Positions 56,831-64,000 of a DNA stretch of 64,000 bases are shown piece by piece. The stretch covers positions 496,001 to 560,000 of the forward strand of contig CAOLHI010000396.1 in the NCBI GenBank assembly GCA_948474755.1, read 5' to 3'. Below the pieces are notes generated by a model, which saw nothing but the letters and a program-made list of their open reading frames with translations, was not told where the DNA came from and did not search any database. Each line of letters starts with the position of its first letter. The first letter of the stretch is position 1. The stretch is from Ctenosaura bakeri. Lineage: Eukaryota > Chordata > Lepidosauria > Squamata > Iguanidae. Made by a program: the position numbers and the translations under genes.

Positions 56831-57849
56831 AGATTTTGCAAAGCTTAGGGAAAGGCAGTAGTTAAATTTTACAAAGCTGGAGAAGGCAGATGGGCCTCCA
56901 TCAGTATACCCCAGCATAATGTATGTTGGCCCCGTCCTGCTCTTGAGTAGGAGAGGGAGCTGTCCCAAAAATTCCGTCTAGCTGCCACCACCACTGATTC
57001 ACCCCATGCAACTCAGTAACCTAGAGGGAGTTAGTGGAAGATTTAACTTGCACTTTTCCTATCTCTGATTCTACAGAGCTTTTCCCTCCCCCTCCTGTTG
57101 GAAATGAGAATCTTATGCACTTGTATGCGCATACACCAAGCAATACCGCATGGTAAGAGAGTGGACAAGATCTTTTAAGGAAAGGTTGTATTATAAGCAA
57201 GCAATCTTACATTAGTGAAAGGGTATCTTGTACATGAAAGCACCTTAGTTCAGGTATTAGGGATAGTTATGACATTATGAAAACAGTTAAGTCATATTCA
57301 GCTGAGGTTAGAAAGAAACATAAGTGCAAATGTGACTATCTGAACATTCCTATTCTACTCCCATTACAGATGGGTTTCTGGATCTTTGGATATTTTGTGG
57401 AATGCTGGGAGTCTGGATATCTTTGTCCAACCTACAACCAGGCTTCCCTAGGGCTGGTGAAGCAGACAGCACCCCTACCTCCCCATCGGTCCCAAACTCT
57501 CTCAAGTCTTTCAGTCTCAAGTAAAGTCTCTTTCAAGTCTTTTGACACCGTGTTTTTATAATATCTCATCTGGAAGCATCTTGAGGCTTCCACACTTCCG
57601 CCAAAATAGCTCGTCATTGGGCAGTTGTCTCTTGTGATTTCTGTTGCTCCTATGTGATGCTGACCCCCAATAAATATAACCTACACCATTTATTAACTCT
57701 TTGTTTACCTGGAGTACCTGTACTCTCTCAGCTGTGTTTCCTAGATAATAAGAGAGTCCGTTACCATACCTAGTCACATCCAGGTGGGACAAATATGGTG
57801 AATAGTTAACACCCAGTACCACACCAGAAAGTTGAATAAAGATGATGGG
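56831..57849. other. Intron 1, unresolved
   Basis: No exon or repeat family recognised. Confidence 0.45.
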
Positions 57850-58305
57850 GCTTGCAAAATGGGCACATCTGGTCAACCTCTGCTTTATGTCATAGAGATA
57901 GGAATGTTTTTGTCTGGGACCTTGTTGCTCGAAGAACACCTCTCCCTACACATGCCTGCTTTGGGTCCTTCCTCTTGCACAATATGCTGTTGAAGGATGC
58001 AGGAGAGGATCTTGTCTGCTGTGGCACTCCAGTTATGGAATCCCCTTACCCAGTTGCTGTTACTCTGGTGCCAAGTGAAGGTACAGTTTTCAAGGCCTAC
58101 CGGGTTTTATACAGATCCACACACATGTCACAGTTTAGAATTGTTTTATCTGTCTTGTTTTAAATTTTTGAATGGTTTAATATGTTTTAGCCCTTCAAAA
58201 TAACTTTGTTTTAAATTAATCATGTCAATTTTATTGTACACTACCCTGAGATCTTTAGACAGATGTTAGGATATAAATATTTAATAATAAATAAATAGTT
58301 AAATG
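57850..58305 (+). mobile_element. L2-type LINE 3' fragment
   Basis: GGAGAGGATCTTGTCTGCTG, TGGCACTCCAGTTATGGAAT, CCCC is a diverged L2 C-terminal ERIFSAVALQLWNPL. The trailer TTTTGAATGGTTTAATATG, CTACCCTGAGATCTTTAGAC, GATATAAAT ends in an (AATA)n tail. The 5' boundary is approximate. Confidence 0.65.
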
Positions 58306-59814
58306 GAAGTGTTCTACTTTTATGTAAGTTTTTTTCCCCAGCTTTATTTTCTTTGTATTAAACCAGATTGTTACCTGCCTATCAAACCATCAGTGAAGGA
58401 TACAAATATTTTAATAAATAACTTCTGGAATCTCTTAACTACTGTCACTATCTCTTAAAACTTGTGGTTAAAACAGAGCCTCTAAGGGCTGCTTGATACA
58501 ACTGCCTCCTAGAATAGGTAATATTGGTAGCATTATTATCTCCCTCTATGCACAATCAGTTCTTTTTCAGAACTTGCTCATGTGGAGTTTGATGCTGAGT
58601 GAAATAATTCTAGAACCTAATCTGAAATTGTGTTGAATTATTTGAGCCTTTAGTAGTGGAGTTCCTTGCAGCTCTAATTAGCAGAATAGGCTTTGTCATG
58701 GGTTCTTTCCCTGGAGGCCTCCAGTGCAGTGGACAAGAATCAGGACATTTGTGTGGGGTTTCCTAATAGTAATGGGTCATGCATTGTGAGAGAAGGTTTT
58801 TCTCCAGAATAGAAACATTTTCTACTCATTTGTAAAAGAGAATTTGACAGTAGTCTTTCTTCCAGTGGTATATGAATTACAATATTCATTCCATTCACTG
58901 CTTACAGATCAGTCTGACATCTTTCAAACAGTTTGATAGTAATGAGAAAAACCACTGTGCTTGTGTAAGTAGTGTTTGCAGACTGTACCAATTCCTGCCT
59001 ATTATGTGTATTCATTGTCTTTACTATTACCCTCTTCAGCTGTATTTTCTTTTTCTTCTTGATGTCATTAGACTTCTAGCATGAGTAAATAATTCTGATT
59101 TCTAAACTGGATTTTTAGTCAAGTATGATGACAGTCTAGCTGAAGAAGGACTTCTGTGATTATCTCATTCACAAAGTGTATAGTAGCATATTAGAAAAAG
59201 AGCTATATCAATAACTTTTAGGAAAGTCTATCAAAATGATGCAAGCACTAACAAAATGCTTATCCTAAAGATCTAGCAGTACAGCTGATCTAGAGGCTAA
59301 ATTTAGATGCATGCTTGCAAGACTATGGCTGCTTTAAACGGAAGCTGTTTTGTGCACCTTTTTTTTTATGGTCTTATCTTCCCTTGGAAGTAGTGGGGTG
59401 ATATTTCCCATTGGCTTAAATGACACTGCAACTGCATTTTCAAGGGTCCATTTTCCAAGTGGCTGGCTTTGGGTGTAAGAGAATAATAGAAGCAGGCTAT
59501 TTCAGGACTGCAGCAAGCCATTTCCTTGGGCAAAATAGCAATTTCTTACAGGCATTTAGCTAGCCAAATACAATACCCATAGTGGCATACAGGTGAAATT
59601 AATCATAGTTATCCTTTTTTTCCTAGCAGCTGGGAACTCTAATGGTAGGGAGGACACAATGAATCCTCTATGGCTTTAGACTTCTCTAGTCCAGTATCCT
59701 CCAGCTTTATCTTCCATCATCTCCAGTCAGTGGTAATGGGAACTGTAATCCAAGACAACTGGACTATCTAGAAAGTAGTTCTGCATCTCACAGTCTATGG
59801 GAGAGGGAGTAGTA
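58306..59814. other. Intron 1, unresolved
   Basis: No exon or repeat family recognised. 59,690-59,790 has weak resemblance to a short MITE. Confidence 0.45.
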
Positions 59815-60538
59815 ACCAGCCCTGTCACCAGTATGCTGATGAGACCCAGCTCTGTTTCTTCTTTTCACCTAACTCCAAGGAAGCTGTTTTGGTTCTAAAC
59901 CAATATCTGACATCAGTAATAAATTGGATGAGGGCAAATAAATCGGAGCTCAGAGCAGGCAAAACAGAAGTGCTCCTCATCAGTCAAAAGACTAATCAGA
60001 GAATAGGGATACAGCCTGTGCTGGATGGGATTACACTTTCCCTGGAGATGCAGGTTTGCAATGTAGGAGCACTCCTGGATTCAGTCTTGAACCCAGATGC
60101 CTAGGTTTCTGCGGTGGCTAGGAGTGCTTTTGCTCAATTAAAGCTAATTGCACCAGCTTCACCCATTTCTGGAGATGTCTGTTCTGGCTACAGTGACTCA
60201 TGCCCTGATAACATCTCCTTTGGATTACTGTAAAACACTGTATACATGGGGCTGCCTTTGAAAAATGCTTGGAAACTTCATTTGGCACAAAGAACTGCAA
60301 TCGGTGTGTTAACTGAGGTTGGTTACAGGGATCATACATCTCCTCTGTTCCAACAGCTCAACTGGCTGCCAGTTTGTTTCTGGGCACAATTCAAAGTGCT
60401 GGTTATGACCTGTAAAGCCCTATACAGATTAGGTTTGGGCTATCTGACAGACTGTATTTCCCCATTTCAGCCTACTCAGACCTGAAGATCTGCAAGAGAG
60501 ACCCTTCTTTCGGTCTCACCACTTTCACGGGTATTATT
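59815..60538 (+). mobile_element. L2-type LINE, left part (interrupted)
   Basis: Starts at the catalytic box read as QYADETQLCFF (second Asp replaced by Glu). It continues with INWMRANKSELRAGKTEVLLIS, IQPVLDGITL and LVMTCKALYRLGLGYL, the same order as 51,935-52,530. Stops and indels break it. At 60,538 it is cut by a reversed CR1 and resumes at about 61,635. Confidence 0.8.
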
Positions 60539-61627
60539 AGAATCATAGAATCATAGAAATTCAGAGTTGGAAGAGACCACACAGGCCATCCAGTCCAACC
60601 CCCTGCCATGCAGGAACACCCTCAAATCAATCCCGACAGATGGCCATCAAGCCTCTGCTTAAAAACCTCCAAGGCAGGATCCTCCACTACACTCCGAGGC
60701 AGCAGATTCCACTGCCGGACAGCCCTGACTGTCAGGAAGTTCTTCCTGAGGTTCAGGTGGAATCTCCTTTCCTGCAGCTTGAATCCATTGCTCCTTGTCC
60801 TGGTCTCTGGAGCAGCAGAAAACAAGTCCCATCCTTCCTCTGCGTGGCATCCCTTCAAATATTTAAACATGGCTATCATGTCCCCTCTTAACCTCCTCTT
60901 CTGCAGACTAAACATACCCAGCTCTCTAAGTCTATCCTCATAGGGCATGTTTTCCAGGCCTCTCACCATTTTGGTCGCCCTCCTCTGGACTTGCTCCAGC
61001 TTGTCAATATCCTTCTTGAATTGGGGTGCCCAGAACTGGACACAGTATTCAAGATGGGGTCTAACCAAAGCAGAGTAGAGTGGTACCAGTACCTCTCTCG
61101 ATCTAGACACCATACTCCTATTGATGCAGCCGAGAATTGCATTGGCTTTCTTGGCTGCCGCATCACACTGCTGACTCATGTTCAGCTTGTGGTCTATGAA
61201 GACTCCTAGATCCCTTTCACACGTACTGCTATCCAGCCACGTGTCCCCCATCCTATATTTGTGGATTCCATTATTTCTGCCTAAGTGTAGGACCTTACAT
61301 TTCTCTCTGTTGAATTTCATTTTGTTCGCCCTGGCCCAGCTCTCTAATCTATCTAGGTCATTTTGCATTTTGATCCTGTCCTCTGGCGTATTAGCAACTC
61401 CTCCCAATTTGGTGTCATCTGCAAATTTGATGAGCATGCCCTCTATTCCTCCATCCAAGTCATTGATAAAAATATTGAACAGCACTGGGCCCAGGACAGA
61501 ACCCTGTGGCACCCCACTAGTCACTTCTCTCCAGGATGAAAAGCAGCCATTCGTGATCACCCTTTGGGTTCGGTCGGTCAACCAATTACAAATCCAACTA
61601 ACAGTAGCCCTGTCCAGCCCACATTTT
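60539..61627 (-). mobile_element. CR1 LINE with a long open RT frame, nested in L2
   Basis: Minus-strand CR1, 5'-truncated. The stop-free frame runs from at least 61,581 to 60,622 (319 codons or more): [18 protein letters not shown] near residue 25-42, the catalytic FADDTKL at 53-59, the CR1-typical [10 protein letters not shown] and CKVLHLG, then [20 protein letters not shown] and [17 protein letters not shown] end. Two catalytic Asp are intact but the fingers and endonuclease are absent, so it is inactive. The 3' end carries the CR1 octamer repeat (ATTCTATG) at 60,539-60,560. TATTATT at 60,532-60,538 and 61,628-61,634 looks like a target duplication. Confidence 0.9.
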
Positions 61628-61634
61628 TATTATT

Positions 61635-61770
61635 GGTGGGAACATGAGAGGGGGCCTCAGCACTTTGGAATTCCCTCCCTAGGGAGAGTACAGTGGCTCC
61701 TCCTTGCTGAGCCCCTCATCCCTGGAAGCAAGCAAGCAGGCAAACAAACATGGCGACTTAAATTACTAAG
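61635..61770 (+). mobile_element. L2-type LINE, right part after CR1 insertion
   Basis: GGGAACATGAGAGGGGGCCT, CAGCACTTTGGAATTCCCTC continues the L2 coding end, equivalent to 52,630-52,690 in the longer copy. The distal trailer is not clearly preserved. Confidence 0.65.
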
Positions 61771-62544
61771 AATTTGGTGCCTTTTCATGATACTCGAGAT
61801 GGTTAATGCCTAATGAGACGGAGCTTGCCCGTTATCTTAGGAAGCAAACATTTGTTGTGTAAACATGTTTCCAAAGTGATAAGGCAGCTAAAAGGAGGCA
61901 TGTGGTTCTTACAAGAGGGAACTGCCTTGGAGGAAGATTTTTTTAGCCACTGATGCTTCCTGCTCAAACTGCAGTTGTTGAAAGAATGCTGTTTGTGTCC
62001 AGATACTTGCCTCTGGAGAACTCCCATCTGTACAAGAGGTAAATTTGCTGAAGAGTTTTAATTTTATATATATATTTCAGGACATCAGTTCTCATGTTCA
62101 GCTTTGCATAGAATGTTCATTCTACTTCCATCAGTATACCGCTGATAGGGGTAAGATTTGCATACAAAAGGGAGGACATGTAGTATTAATGCCACAAATT
62201 TTGAACTGCAAAATTTGCTTCATGTTTGTTACTTTCTACATTTAAGGATGTTGTAATGAGCAGAATTGGGGCTTTATGGTAGACTTGTTAATGCACCTAA
62301 GTTACTAGGAAGTACTCTAGGCATTTTTTAAAAGTGTGGCATTAACTTGATGGTTGTGCCAAACAAGAAAGTCTTAGTTGCTAAGCCTCCACACTGCTAA
62401 AAAGGAGATGATGTGTGTCAAGCTCTAGCCTATATTAACAGCACTTGGAAGCAGCTGTTTGCTTTGTTGCACTTGTTCTGGGTTGGGGGCAGATTGTACA
62501 TATGTGTATTGGGGATGCACATTTTTTGTATATATGCAGAGAAT
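61771..62544. other. Intron 1, unresolved
   Basis: No exon recognised. The 66-codon frame beginning near 62,045 has Cys residues but does not match the RNF217 IBR or RING. Confidence 0.5.
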
Positions 62545-63775
62545 TTCCTTTTCCAAAAGGTGGAGGAAGGAACAAGGAGATCAGCAATCCTGGACTTGAT
62601 CCTAACCAATAGGGAAGAGTTGGTCACTGGAATAAAAGTAGATGGTCCTTTAGAGAGAAGTAACCATGCAGTGCTAGAATTTGCAGAGTAAACCTGAGGA
62701 GGTAATTAAGAGAAAAAAAGAGCATGTACAAAGAATGGAAGGGAGGATGGATCACTAATAATGGATCTGTAATTTATTGGAAAACCATGCTCAGAGTTGT
62801 CATCAGTGATTCAAGTTGGAAGGAGTCTCCAGTGGAGCACCACAGAGTTCTGTCCTGGGTCTGATGCTCTTCAATATTTTGATCATTGATTTAGATGATA
62901 GAGTGGAGGAAATCTGTTTCAAATTTGCAGATGATACAAAATGAGAGGGGTAGCTAATACACTGGAAAACAGGAACAGAATTCAAAAGGAGCTTGATAAA
63001 CTAGAAAACTGGGCTGAAATTCGTAAAATGAAATTCAACAGAGACAAATGCAAAATTCTATAGGCCACAAAAACCAAATGCACAGGTATAGGATGGGCAG
63101 ATACTTGGTTCAACAATATAACATGTCAAAAGGACCTTGAGATTATTGTTGATCGCAAGTTGAACATGAACCAGCAGTGTGATGCTTAGCCTGTGTTAAT
63201 AGAAGCATCTTTTCCATGTCAAGGAAAGTAATAGTCCCCCTATATTTTGCCAGGCCTCATCCGGAGTACTGTGTTCACTCTAGGCATTTCAGTTTAAGAT
63301 CTTTATAGACAAGTTGGAGCGAGTTCAGAGAAGGGAAATGAGGATGATAACAGGTATGGAGAACAAAACATATGAGGAGAGGTTGAAGGAGCTGGGTGTG
63401 TTCAACTTGGTGAAGAGAACACTGAAGGGTAGCATGATTGCACCCTTTAAACACCTGAAGGGCTGCCACAAAGAGTAGGGTGCAAGTTGTTCTCTGCTGC
63501 CTCCAAGGGTAGAACTAGATCTAACAGTTTTATGTTACAGGAGGGTAGATTTCAACCGAATATTAGAAGGAACTTCTTGACCGTGAGAGCAATTCAGTAA
63601 TGGAACCAATTGCCTAGGGAAATAGAGGGGTCTCCTTCTCTGGATGCATTCAGAAAGAGGCTGGGCAACTACCTGCTGGGGATGCCCAAGCTAGAGATTC
63701 TGCATTGAACAGAGAGTTGACCCTGATGGCCTTAGGGCTCCTTCCAACTCTATAATTCTATTATTTGTGATTCAG
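62545..63775 (+). mobile_element. CR1 LINE, old internally deleted copy
   Basis: 62,565-62,690 encodes [21 protein letters not shown], part of the CR1 endonuclease-RT linker. After a deletion the catalytic region (CAAATTTGCAGATGATACAA, FADDTK) appears at 62,920. ENWAEIRKMKFNRDKCK-like text follows, with frame breaks, through the C-terminus, ending TCTATAATTCTATTATTTG. Much older than the copy at 60,539. Confidence 0.85.
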
Positions 63776-63946
63776 TGATTCATGTCCTTACAGCTGTGTC
63801 ACATTACATTGATTATGTATATATTGATTTTTTTAAAAAAAAAATTGGGCATGATTTTTTTTTCCTCCTAGAAGTCAGTCAGAGAAAGCAGTCTTAAATT
63901 TAATGGGTGGATGAATGGTAATAGCTGGATAGGACAGATACAGAAA

Positions 63947-63969
63947 ATATATATATATATATATATATT
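63947..63969 (+). repeat. (AT)n microsatellite
   Basis: About eleven AT dinucleotides near the right edge. Confidence 0.9.
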
Positions 63970-64000
63970 AATACCAATAAAATAAGGGTACCATACTGGA

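Larger units (their letters stand above)
41822..64000 (+). other. RNF217: RNF217 intron 1 (partial)
   Basis: No segment to the right edge encodes the rest of RING1 or the IBR. The next exon must lie beyond 64,000, consistent with the very long first intron in mammals. The intron is filled with L2 and CR1 LINEs, SINEs and simple repeats listed separately. Confidence 0.7.

Noticed and set aside
60608..61813. Plus-strand frames of 111 and 211 codons over the CR1
   Set aside because: They are antisense shadows of the CR1 reverse-transcriptase frame, which carries the recognisable motifs.
62045..62245. Cys-containing 66-codon frame as a possible RNF217 exon 2
   Set aside because: Cysteine spacing and surrounding residues do not fit the rest of RING1 or the IBR, and no convincing acceptor/donor pair frames it.

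Overview
The window reads as vertebrate nuclear DNA, most likely from a squamate reptile. The evidence is the repeat content: several non-LTR retrotransposon lineages side by side (CR1, L2, a BovB/RTE relic and an L1 relic), tRNA-headed and 5S rRNA-headed SINEs that share one body, many short inverted-repeat DNA transposons, and abundant microsatellites. No prokaryotic or viral genome organisation is present.

Only one host gene is supported. A GC-rich, CpG-dense block from about 40,730 to 41,900 holds the promoter region and first coding exon of RNF217, an RBR-type E3 ubiquitin ligase, on the + strand (41,175-41,821). A splice donor follows the last codon, and everything from 41,822 to the right edge is its first intron. 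The exon carries an apparent one-base frameshift in a G run at 41,619-41,624, probably an assembly error. Bases 1-40,700 are upstream intergenic sequence. From memory of mammalian synteny NKAIN2 lies on that side, but no exon of it was recognised.

Layout: 0-10 kb has an L2 relic, a 640-bp CpG-rich inverted-terminal-repeat element (3,428-4,067), a SINE and unresolved DNA. 11-14 kb has a BovB relic, an L2 3' end and two foldback elements. 18-22 kb has a mariner-like element and a DIRS-like gag relic with a 1.8-kb inverted repeat. 23-33 kb has SINEs, CR1 and L2 3' ends, an L1 fragment and a MITE inserted in a CR1 tail. 35-41 kb has a 5S-headed SINE, several MITEs, a nearly perfect 211-bp palindrome (39,265-39,475), three members of one palindromic MITE family, and then the RNF217 CpG island. 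The intron (42-64 kb) has L2 copies (one 2.1 kb), a CR1 with a long open RT frame nested inside an L2, a second 5S-headed SINE, an AT-rich palindrome and polypyrimidine tracts.

The least routine signal is the set of foldback elements whose ends read GGCC(A/C)TTTCCGCACT. They exist as near-perfect 180-bp palindromes and as a 640-bp CpG-rich form, and three lie within about 1.3 kb of the RNF217 start codon. All repeat family names come from pattern recognition, not from a database search.
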